A stretch of DNA of 64,000 bases from Bryobacterales bacterium (GTDB lineage Bacteria > Acidobacteriota > Terriglobia > Bryobacterales > Bryobacteraceae). Below are positions 43,080 to 51,456 of this stretch, piece by piece. The DNA lies in assembly GCA_025350625.1 (NCBI GenBank), contig JANXXL010000116.1:1-64000 (forward strand). The letters are read 5' to 3'. A model generated the notes under the pieces. It saw nothing but the letters and a program-made list of their open reading frames with translations, did no database searches and had not been told where the DNA came from. Every line of letters begins with the position of its first letter. Positions within the stretch are counted from its first letter, which is position 1. Position numbers and translations under genes: made by a program.

Positions 43080-44432
43080 ATGAGCCAAGTGAGCGAGGCG
43101 ACAGCCCGTTATCACAAATTAATCGAAAGTGAACCGTACATTGACCTGGCATGGGCCGAGGCGCTGCAACAGCGCCTGCGCGCCGAAAAGCTAGTCAGCC
43201 GGCCCCTGTCACCGGTGCTGCGGCCCCACTTTCTAACCACCCGCGACTATGCCATCCTCGGCAAAGCCGCCGCGACGGTATTTTCCGCCATCGACCGCGC
43301 CGAGCAAATGATTCTGGCCACGCCCGCCTTGCTTACGCGCATGCAGTTGCTGCCCGCCGAGCGCATGCTGGCCGCAGTCGAGCCGGGCTATTCCTCGCAA
43401 GCCCTCTCCGGTTTGCTCGACGCGAACCTGCACAACGGCTCCACGCATTTCATCGGACACCGCGTGGGCGCGCCTTCGAGCGTCATCTACAGCGACCTGC
43501 TGGCCGACATCTATTACGACGCCCCGCCCGTCAAAGAATTCCGCAAGAAACATAAGCTCTCAAAACTCGGCGGCACTAAGGCACTCACGCAGGCGATTCT
43601 CAAAGCCTACAAGGAATTCGGCGGCAAAAACAAAAAACCGTCCATCGCGTTCGTCGAAACCCGCGCCCCTTTTCAGCCCGTCGATTCGAGCGAGAACGCC
43701 CTGCTAGCCGAACAGCTCCGCCGCGATGGATTTCAGGCGGATGTGGTATCGCCCGAACAGCTCGAATACAAGAACGGCCAGTTGCGCCGCGGCGATATGG
43801 TCATCGATATCGTCTACCGCTGCGTGCGCGTGCATGAATTCCTGGTGCGCTTCGACCTCAACCACGCCCTGGTCCGCGCTTATAAAGATCGCGCCGTGTG
43901 CATGGTAAACAGCTTCCGGTCTGAGGTAGCCGCCAAGCGCAGCATGTTCGATCTGCTGACCGACGACTCCGTCACCGCCAAGTTCCCCGCCATCGAGCGC
44001 AAAGCCATCAAGGATTTCATTCCCTGGACCCGCATGGTGCAAGCCGCCAAGACCACCTATAAGAACCACACCGTGGATCTGCCGGACTTCGTCATGAAGC
44101 ACCGCAATAAGCTGGTGCTGAAGCCCAACGACGAAACCTCCGATCAGAACACCTTCCGCGGCGCCGAGCTCGACGAACTAGGCTGGGAAAAAGCCCTGCG
44201 CCAGGCGATGCGCAGCCCCTACGTAGTGCAGGAAGTAGCCGACCCCGCGCGCGCGGTCTTCCCGCTGTTGCAATACGGCAGCCTGGTGATGAAGGAAATG
44301 CAAGTGGAGGTTCACCCGCATTTCTTCGGCGGCAAAATCCACGGCGCCTCGAGTTGGCTGCACGTGGCCGGCTCGTCCGGCTTTTCCACGCTCTCCGGCC
44401 TCGCCCCGACATTCCTGCTGGAATCGAAGTAA
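43080..44432 (+). CDS. Circularly permuted ATP-grasp-like protein
   Basis: 450 aa; NKLVLKPNDETSDQNTFRG, YVVQEVADPARA, C-terminal GFSTLSGLAPTFLL. Confidence 0.6.
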   Translation: MSQVSEATARYHKLIESEPYIDLAWAEALQQRLRAEKLVSRPLSPVLRPHFLTTRDYAILGKAAATVFSAIDRAEQMILATPALLTRMQLLPAERMLAAVEPGYSSQALSGLLDANLHNGSTHFIGHRVGAPSSVIYSDLLADIYYDAPPVKEFRKKHKLSKLGGTKALTQAILKAYKEFGGKNKKPSIAFVETRAPFQPVDSSENALLAEQLRRDGFQADVVSPEQLEYKNGQLRRGDMVIDIVYRCVRVHEFLVRFDLNHALVRAYKDRAVCMVNSFRSEVAAKRSMFDLLTDDSVTAKFPAIERKAIKDFIPWTRMVQAAKTTYKNHTVDLPDFVMKHRNKLVLKPNDETSDQNTFRGAELDELGWEKALRQAMRSPYVVQEVADPARAVFPLLQYGSLVMKEMQVEVHPHFFGGKIHGASSWLHVAGSSGFSTLSGLAPTFLLESK

Positions 44433-44462
44433 GCCCGCAGTCGCGTAATCCAAAGTGGCCAT

Positions 44463-44481
44463 TTTGTCTATAATAGACAAA
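44463..44481. promoter_or_regulatory. Palindromic operator overlapping a -10 box of the Phd-PIN module
   Basis: TTTGTCTA-TAA-TAGACAAA, perfect 8-bp arms; contains TATAAT at 44469-44474; followed by AGGAGG. Confidence 0.65.
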
Positions 44482-44499
44482 GGAGGCATTTTTGGATTT

Positions 44500-44745
44500 A
44501 TGCGCTATGTGACCGCCACAGATGCGAAGCAACAGCTCGCAGCGCTTCTCGACGCCGCCCAGCGCGAACCGGTGGTCATCCGCCGTCAGAAGCGCGATAT
44601 CGCGGTGATTCTTTCGGCGGAGGAGTACGACCGCTTGCGCGCTTTCAACGTCGCTGAGTTTAACCATTTCTGCGATCGCGTGGCGGGCAAAGCGGCGGCG
44701 CGCGGATTGACGGCGAGAAAGCTACAGCAGATTCTTCACGACTGA
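44500..44745 (+). CDS. Phd/YefM-type antitoxin
   Basis: 82 codons; MRYVTATDAKQQLAALLDAAQREPVVIRRQKRDIAVILSAEEYDRL. Confidence 0.88.
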   Translation: MRYVTATDAKQQLAALLDAAQREPVVIRRQKRDIAVILSAEEYDRLRAFNVAEFNHFCDRVAGKAAARGLTARKLQQILHD

Positions 44746-44756
44746 CGCCGAATTCC

Positions 44757-45167
44757 ATGGCGAAACGTGCGCGACGCATCGTGTTCGACACCAATGCGCT
44801 CATCAGCCGCCTGCTGCTTCCTCGGTCCGTCCCCGGCCATGCTGTTAGCAAGGCTGTCAACGCAGGCCAATTGCTGGTTTCCGAAGCGACTCTTGGCGAA
44901 TTGGCCGATGTGCTGGCCCGATCCAAGTTCGCTCCTTACGTCACGATCCAGGACCGGCAGCAGTTCATCCGCTTACTAGGCAGAGTGGCGGAGATGGTGC
45001 CCATCACACACACGATTCGAGCCTGCCGCGATCCGAAGGATGACATGTTCCTGGAACTTGCTGTAAATGGCGAAGCCCAGTTCATTGTCACCGCCGATAA
45101 GGACCTATTAGTTCTCAACCCGTTTCGTGAGATCCCGATCATTACGCCGGCCCAGTTGTTGAGTTAG
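44757..45167 (+). CDS. PIN-domain toxin
   Basis: 136 aa; RIVFDTNALISRLLLP, CRDPKDDMFLELA, DKDLL. Confidence 0.9.
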   Translation: MAKRARRIVFDTNALISRLLLPRSVPGHAVSKAVNAGQLLVSEATLGELADVLARSKFAPYVTIQDRQQFIRLLGRVAEMVPITHTIRACRDPKDDMFLELAVNGEAQFIVTADKDLLVLNPFREIPIITPAQLLS

Positions 45168-45182
45168 CATCCTGCGTGGCGC

Positions 45183-46133
45183 TCATAGCGTGTCGTCCTT
45201 CAGGGTCTCCACACTCACCTTTGCTCTAAGATTCGCCACGCCCGGAGTTCCTCGTTCATCGGCGACGGTGAACGCCACTGCATCGTCGAGCCAGTCGTGC
45301 GCGGTGCCATCGGGGTCGTGCGCAGCAAGGGTCAGCGTATAAGGCTGCGGACACAAGTCGCAGAGGAACTGGAAAACGACAGTCATCGTCTCACCCGCAG
45401 TCCGCGGACCCACTGTGACGTGTTCGAGCTCGGTATTGGTGCCGTATACTTCAAAGCCGATCTGCGTGCGGATCAGCATGCCGATCACCGGCTCGCTCAC
45501 CGGCTCGTGGAAGCGAACGGTGGCGCGGACGCTCACGTATTCGCCGCTCTTCCACACGATGGTGGGTTGGCCGTTGGCGCCCAGCGTCTCGATGGAGAGA
45601 ACTTCGGCGCGTCCGTCGCCGCGCCGCGAGGAGGGCGCGAAGCGCGGCGGTATGGTCTCGCCCCAAGTGCGCACCTGATCGGCCACGAAGCGCCGGTAGC
45701 GGGTCATGGTTTCGCGCGGATCGCCTTTGGCGGCGATCTCGCCGGCTTCGAGCCACCACACCTCGTCGCACAGCGTTTCGAGCAGGCGATCCTCGTGCGA
45801 TGCCAGCAAAACCGTGGTGCCGGCGCGGCGTAAGCGGTCGAGTCCAATGAGTGTCCGGGTGCGTACCAGCGCATCCTGCGTGGCCAGCGCCTGATCGAGC
45901 GCCAGCACGTCTGAAGGGGCGAGATTCAGCGGCTCGCCCAGCGCAACCAAGCGCCGCGCGGTTCCCGCTTTCACTTCGCCCTGCTCCGCCTGCATCACGC
46001 CGCCGGCCAGCTTGAGCAACTCGGTAACGCCGGAGTTCTTCCCTCCGATCACGCCAATGATCGCCCCCGCAGGTGCGCTGACGGTCACACCATTCAAAGG
46101 CCCCGCGGAGACGTTGCGAAATTCAATCGACAT
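45183..46133 (-). CDS. Degenerate Wzt-like ABC protein (pseudo-ATPase) with Wzt C-terminal-like domain
   Basis: 316 aa; Wzt-like order but Walker A is GGKNSGVT, signature/helical region missing, Walker B VLALDQ; C-terminal carbohydrate-binding-like domain. Confidence 0.75.
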   Translation of the reverse strand: MSIEFRNVSAGPLNGVTVSAPAGAIIGVIGGKNSGVTELLKLAGGVMQAEQGEVKAGTARRLVALGEPLNLAPSDVLALDQALATQDALVRTRTLIGLDRLRRAGTTVLLASHEDRLLETLCDEVWWLEAGEIAAKGDPRETMTRYRRFVADQVRTWGETIPPRFAPSSRRGDGRAEVLSIETLGANGQPTIVWKSGEYVSVRATVRFHEPVSEPVIGMLIRTQIGFEVYGTNTELEHVTVGPRTAGETMTVVFQFLCDLCPQPYTLTLAAHDPDGTAHDWLDDAVAFTVADERGTPGVANLRAKVSVETLKDDTL

Positions 46134-46210
46134 TCATCACTAAGGATACGCCACGGGAACAACACCTCAGCCGGAGCCTAACCGGCAGCGACGCTATTGC
46201 CGGTGCGCCT

Positions 46211-48823
46211 TTATTTCCTGAGCGCAGTTCGCCAGTTGACGACGATGTTGACCGGCGACGATGTCGCTTCTTCGAGCGCGGTGTTGATCAGGAAGCGCTG
46301 ACCGTCGAGGGACACGTCGTAGCGCCACGCAACGCTGGGGCCGCCGCCGGTGCCGCCCAGAATAGTGGTGCGGAACAAGGCTTGCGGAACACCCAACTGA
46401 AATGTCGAGGCTCCGGTGACGGGCACCGCCATCAGCGTCGTGTCAGGAGCGAAGTAAAACAGTTCCTTGCCATCGCGTCGCCAACGGGGCTGGCTGCCAC
46501 CGCCATTCGAGACCGGCCATTTCCCGCCGGAGGACATCGGAAACGGCCGCACATATACTTCCTTGGTTCCCGTCTCATCGGAGGTATAAACCACCCAGCG
46601 CCCGTCCGGCGAGAATTGGGCCTGACCCTCGGAAAAAGGCGTGACCAGGTAGGGGACCGGCTTGTGGTCACCCTCCATGGGAAGCACCCATAAATCGAGG
46701 CCGGTCCCGTTCCCGCGCTGCGAGAACAACAGGGAACGGCCGTCGTGGGACCAGTCCATGGGCGTCTTGGTTTCGGCTGAATGCAGCAGCAGTTCCGCTT
46801 GGCCTGCGCCATTCGCGGGCTTGCGAAAGAGATCCGCCGACTGCCCCCCGCCGGGAGCATAGGCGATCTGGGCGCCATCGGGCGACCAGGTGCCGTTGCC
46901 CGCGCCCGCTCCATCGAAGGTAAGCCGCGTGTTAGCGCCGCGCGCCAGATCGAGCAGCCACACCACCCAGGTCCCGCGTTCGTTCACGCGGCCTTCGGCC
47001 ACTCGCGTTCCATCGGGCGAGAGCGACAACTCGTCGCGCGCGGCAGGCTCGCCCGCGTGCCCGACGACTTTCCCCTGCCGGTCATACCACGTCAACTGGC
47101 GGCTGTTACCTCCCGTGACCGCATACGCCAGCAGGCCGTTGGCCGAGACCGAAAACAATCCGGCAAAAGTATCGGCGCTCACGCGGTCGGCAATTTGAGT
47201 TGCGCTTCCGGTCAATTCGAGGCGGCCAGCGTCGAACGGCTGGGCGAGCAGCGCCTCGCCCCGTTGAAACAGGAGATAGCCATCTGATGCGCCCGCCGGC
47301 GGGGCGTAAATGACTCCGGAAGGACTGGCTAATAAACGCTTCTTATCCTGCTCCGCCGGCTTGGCGTCCAGAGAGCCAAAGTAAATGCCGGTTCTGTCTT
47401 CGCTCCCCGCCAGGCGGTAATACAGAAAGTGTTTTCCATCGGGCAGGAAGAAGGGACGGCCCTGTCCCAGTTCAGACATTTGCGGATCGAGCGCGGTAAC
47501 TACCGACACATCGCCCCCGCCGGCCGGGACCCGCGACAAAGTGCCGTTGGTGCCGTAAAGAATTACGTCCTGAGGGCTCCAGGAAATTCCGGGTGCGGGA
47601 GGGGCGTAGGTCGCGAGCGTTTGCGGAGTTCCTCCGGCGATGTCGATCTTCTTGACATTGCCTTGCGCGAGAAAAGCCACATATTGGCTGTCAGGGGACC
47701 ACGCCACGTCCTGGTTCACGCCCTGGGTTCCGGGCAGCTCCCGCACCTGGAGCGAATCCATCATGCGCACCCACAGGGTGTTGCGTCCGTCCTGACCACG
47801 GGCATTGATCACCGCTTTGCGTCCGTCGGGCGACATGGTAAAGGTGTTGAGGGTGGTCTTGGGCGGTGGAAAGATTTCAAACCGCATCTGTTCGAGCGCG
47901 GCGGGCTTTTCGCGAAAGTGAATGAAGCCTAGCGCGGCGGTTGCGATCAGCAAGAGTGCAGCTACGGCGGGCCAGAGCCAATTCATTTTTGAGGAGGCCA
48001 CCGCCACCGGCTGCGCGGAGGGAACGCCGGCCGGGGGCACCTCCTCGAGCAACCTCCAGACATCGCCGATATCGCGCAGACGTTTTCGCGGATCTTTCTG
48101 CAGACAATCCGCGAGCAAACGCTGGACGCTGGAGGGCACATCGCTCAAGTCGGGCTGATCGCGGATCACCTTGGCCAGAATTTCGCCGACATCGTCGCCG
48201 CCGAAGAGGCGCTTGCCGGTGATCAGCTCATGCAGCACCACGCCGAAAGCGAAGATGTCGGCGCGCTTGTCGGTGTCCTTGCCGCGGGCTTGCTCGGGGG
48301 CCATGTAGGAGGCGGTGCCGAGGATCATGCCGGCTTCGGTCATGCCCATGGTCAGCGTGGGCGAATGTTCGGCGCTCGAGCCCGCAGCGGCGGTCACCTT
48401 GGCGAGTCCGAAGTCGAGCACTTTTACAGTGCCGTCGGGTTTCAGCTTGATATTGGCGGGTTTGAGGTCGCGGTGCGTGATGCCTCTTTCGTGCGCGGCT
48501 TCGAGCGCGTCGGCAATCTGGTGGGCGATGCGGAGAGCGGCGTCGAGAGGCATCGGGCCTTTGGGCGACTCACCCTCGATATACTCCATGACCAGGTAGT
48601 TCGGGCCGACATCGTAAATCTGGCAGATATTCGGATGATTGAGCGCGGCGATGGCTTTGGCTTCGCGCTCGAAGCGCTCAGAGAACTGGGCGGCGGAAAC
48701 CTTGATGGCCACGTCGCGATTCAAGCGCGGATCGCGCGCGCGGTAGACCTCGCCCATGCCGCCCGCGCCGATGGGCGAGAGAATCTCATAGGGTCCCAGG
48801 TGGTCGCCGGCGGAAAGGGACAT
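46211..48823 (-). CDS. Serine/threonine protein kinase with TolB/WD40-like beta-propeller
   Basis: 870 aa; GAGGMGEVYRARD, HRDLKPANIKL, multiple SPDG/SPDS propeller repeats. Confidence 0.95.
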   Translation of the reverse strand: MSLSAGDHLGPYEILSPIGAGGMGEVYRARDPRLNRDVAIKVSAAQFSERFEREAKAIAALNHPNICQIYDVGPNYLVMEYIEGESPKGPMPLDAALRIAHQIADALEAAHERGITHRDLKPANIKLKPDGTVKVLDFGLAKVTAAAGSSAEHSPTLTMGMTEAGMILGTASYMAPEQARGKDTDKRADIFAFGVVLHELITGKRLFGGDDVGEILAKVIRDQPDLSDVPSSVQRLLADCLQKDPRKRLRDIGDVWRLLEEVPPAGVPSAQPVAVASSKMNWLWPAVAALLLIATAALGFIHFREKPAALEQMRFEIFPPPKTTLNTFTMSPDGRKAVINARGQDGRNTLWVRMMDSLQVRELPGTQGVNQDVAWSPDSQYVAFLAQGNVKKIDIAGGTPQTLATYAPPAPGISWSPQDVILYGTNGTLSRVPAGGGDVSVVTALDPQMSELGQGRPFFLPDGKHFLYYRLAGSEDRTGIYFGSLDAKPAEQDKKRLLASPSGVIYAPPAGASDGYLLFQRGEALLAQPFDAGRLELTGSATQIADRVSADTFAGLFSVSANGLLAYAVTGGNSRQLTWYDRQGKVVGHAGEPAARDELSLSPDGTRVAEGRVNERGTWVVWLLDLARGANTRLTFDGAGAGNGTWSPDGAQIAYAPGGGQSADLFRKPANGAGQAELLLHSAETKTPMDWSHDGRSLLFSQRGNGTGLDLWVLPMEGDHKPVPYLVTPFSEGQAQFSPDGRWVVYTSDETGTKEVYVRPFPMSSGGKWPVSNGGGSQPRWRRDGKELFYFAPDTTLMAVPVTGASTFQLGVPQALFRTTILGGTGGGPSVAWRYDVSLDGQRFLINTALEEATSSPVNIVVNWRTALRK

Positions 48824-48889
48824 TGCAAATAAGTTTACTCGATCATGAGTCCCTTCAGATATTCACGGCTGGCGTGAGACAGGTCGAAA

Positions 48890-49345
48890 TCAATTGGTTA
48901 AGCCCAGACTCTGGGCGGGCATGGTCGCGACGATCGGCGCCAGCGTGTAAGACCCGGAAATGCCGGGAATCCAGGTAATGGCCGGGACACCCGATACCTT
49001 CACTTGCAAGCGATAGTCGGCCGTTCCGGAAGTGCCAAGAGTCTGGTAGGTCACCTGGGAGGTCTGCAGCCCCAAAAAACCAGCGCCCCCGCCGGTGGGC
49101 GCAGTGGTCGAGTTGTAGACCAGATAATTTTTGATGGCAGTAGCGCTCCAGTTGTTGACCACCGCGCTTCTCGCCGTGATGCGCGCCCGCTCGGTGATAA
49201 ATTGCTGAATCATTAATATCCGTCCCATGTCCATGATGAAGAGCACCATGCCGAGCACGGTGAGCAGAACCAACGCCGATTCGAGTATGTTGGCGCCCTT
49301 CTGATTTTTTCGCCGGCGGTTCTTGCAACTCAATTTCAAAGTCAT
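48890..49345 (-). CDS. TadE-like pseudopilin
   Basis: 152 codons; KGANILESALVLLTVLGMVLFIMDMGR. Confidence 0.75.
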   Translation of the reverse strand: MTLKLSCKNRRRKNQKGANILESALVLLTVLGMVLFIMDMGRILMIQQFITERARITARSAVVNNWSATAIKNYLVYNSTTAPTGGGAGFLGLQTSQVTYQTLGTSGTADYRLQVKVSGVPAITWIPGISGSYTLAPIVATMPAQSLGLTN

Positions 49346-49370
49346 TTCCTTGTCCTTATTAACCGGCGCT

Positions 49371-49820
49371 TTAACAACCCGAACAATTGATTTGCCCGTA
49401 ATACTTAGTGGTCGCCCCGGGCTTATTGGGCAAGGTGAAAGAGGTGAACAACGCATTGATCGTGTAACCGGTGATGTTGACCGTGATATAGCGCGGCATA
49501 CCGTTCGCATCCGGGTGGTAGTTTACATTCACGTTGCTGGCCGTCAGATTCGGCACCAGCGTCTTGGCGCCGGCGGTTTCATCGCCATAGAGCACCATAT
49601 TTTTCAGGGTGGTGGTAAAGGCGCTGGTATTGCCCGTGTCGAACGCCAGCCGTGAGCCCAGCGCCGCGGCGTTGGAGGTGGATTCCAGCATGACGTTGTA
49701 TAAATAGTAGGCGTAGCCGATCTGGTACAAGCCGGAAAACACCATCCACAGAATGGACCAGCCCAAGGCGAACTCCAGCATGGCGTTGCCGCGTTCAGAT
49801 TTCGATTGTAAGGGTTTCAT
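49371..49820 (-). CDS. TadE-like pseudopilin
   Basis: 150 codons; ERGNAMLEFALGWSILWMVFSGLYQIGYAYYLYN. Confidence 0.75.
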   Translation of the reverse strand: MKPLQSKSERGNAMLEFALGWSILWMVFSGLYQIGYAYYLYNVMLESTSNAAALGSRLAFDTGNTSAFTTTLKNMVLYGDETAGAKTLVPNLTASNVNVNYHPDANGMPRYITVNITGYTINALFTSFTLPNKPGATTKYYGQINCSGC

Positions 49821-49944
49821 ATTTGCTCGTTTATTGGTAGAGGACATCCGAATACACCTTGGTGCTATCCGTTCCGCCGGAGCTGTTTCCGGTCAGGTTC
49901 GCAGGACCGATGTAGGTTGCGCAGATCCCTCCGGAACTTCCTGA

Positions 49945-51120
49945 CTAGGAAGTATCCAGAAGGAAATTCGCGAAGCCAAGCACGGTGGTGTGGGCGTTGT
50001 TGCCGTTTCCGCTCCAGGTTGCTCCGATCGCGACCGTAACCACGCGACGCCCATTGCCGGTGCCGGACGCCTTATATTGCGTCCAGGTGGTAGAAACGTC
50101 GTCTGTGTCCTGAAGCGCCCGGGTATCGAGGGCGTCGAAGATGGAGGAGCCGCGGTTCCCTGGAACGCCGCCCAGCGTGTCTCCGCTTGAGACCGAGGAG
50201 GGGTTGGAGTTGGGATTCGGATAACCCCCGGAAATGATCGCGCTGCGAACGTTGCTATTACTATTCCCTTCACCAATGTCTACGAACCCGTGCTCAGAGG
50301 GAGGCGAGCCTGGCACGATGAAACCGGCGTCGCCCGCGCAGGGGCTGTTGCCGTTTTTGGGCCACTTCAGCGAGTATTCGATGCCGGGGGTTAAGCCAAA
50401 GTTCGTGAGGTCGGCTTGGGTGTGAGCGTCGGGGGCAAAAGGCAGCAAACCACCGTTTGCGATTGTGTCCCCCGGCGCCTGACCGGCGGTTGCCGATGCG
50501 GTGATGGTATAAGCGTTTGAAATTCCCGGAAGCATGGGAAGAAAATTCAAGGGGACGTTCGCCGAAGCAGCGACTTTGATGAACCGGTAAGAATTAGTTG
50601 CCGGTGAACTGGCGGTAGTGTAATTGTCGTAGGTGCCTGTGAAGCTGGTGGCGTAACTGGTGGCGACAGTTGAAACGGTGGTGGAGTCAAAGTTGTATTT
50701 ATTCGGATTGGTGGCGCCACTAGGGCCGGTCAGCGCGGTGGCATTGGCTCCTTGCAGGCCAGTTTGGGTGCCGTCCATCTGTGCCGCGGCAGCAAGGGCG
50801 GAGGCATCGGCGAAAGTCTGCAGCTCATTCTTATAAACGAACATCCGGCCGAGGTCAACCGCTAATCCCAGCATTCCAAGCATCACGAACAGCGAAAGGC
50901 TGAGCAGGATAAGGCTAAAGCCTCGCTCGGCGCGTTTCCGAATAGGATGCCTGCGGCCGGCGTGGGTAATTATCTCAGCGGTGGGGGCCGGTCTCCCATT
51001 GTCAAGCCGCAGACAAAAGCCGTTAGAGTGCGCCCGCCGAAAAGGGGCGCTATCCCCCTTCGGCGTGCATTTACAGACAAGCGGTGGCCCAAGGGGCCGC
51101 GGCTCAGGAAGCCTAATCAT
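49945..51120 (-). CDS. TadG-like protein (ends at an in-frame amber codon)
   Basis: 391 aa; GGAGG-AAAA-ATG start; ERGFSLILLSLSLFVMLGMLGLAVDLGRMFVYKNELQTFADASALAAA. Confidence 0.8.
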   Translation of the reverse strand: MIRLPEPRPLGPPLVCKCTPKGDSAPFRRAHSNGFCLRLDNGRPAPTAEIITHAGRRHPIRKRAERGFSLILLSLSLFVMLGMLGLAVDLGRMFVYKNELQTFADASALAAAAQMDGTQTGLQGANATALTGPSGATNPNKYNFDSTTVSTVATSYATSFTGTYDNYTTASSPATNSYRFIKVAASANVPLNFLPMLPGISNAYTITASATAGQAPGDTIANGGLLPFAPDAHTQADLTNFGLTPGIEYSLKWPKNGNSPCAGDAGFIVPGSPPSEHGFVDIGEGNSNSNVRSAIISGGYPNPNSNPSSVSSGDTLGGVPGNRGSSIFDALDTRALQDTDDVSTTWTQYKASGTGNGRRVVTVAIGATWSGNGNNAHTTVLGFANFLLDTS

Positions 51121-51456
51121 TTTTCCTCCGATGAAACTTGAAATAAGCTTACCCGTTGAAGCGTTGGTGAGCCATTAGTCATGTGCAGGCAAGTTGGTAC
51201 TTTTGTGTCCCTAGTAATGGCACCAGAAAACTCCTAGTACTATGCAACAGTCGATGCCAGTGTAAGGCGGCTTACGTCGCGGGGTAAAAACATCGGGTGC
51301 TCGCGTTCGAGGCGCTCAGTCTTCACGTCCACGTCGCAACTCAAAGGTTTAGGCGCTTTGGCACACGTAAAGTGGAGGAGACGACTTGCCGATGGTATGG
51401 GTCGTACTTCTATACTAGAAAAAGTGCAAGACGCCGGGTGCCCGGCAGGAGAATTC

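Noticed and set aside
51121-51456. Possible c-di-GMP (GEMM) riboswitch in the long intergenic region between TadG and the Ig-repeat protein
   Set aside because: Core GEMM-I segments (GACGCAAAGCC-like, GGGUUACC-like) were not found on either strand by eye.
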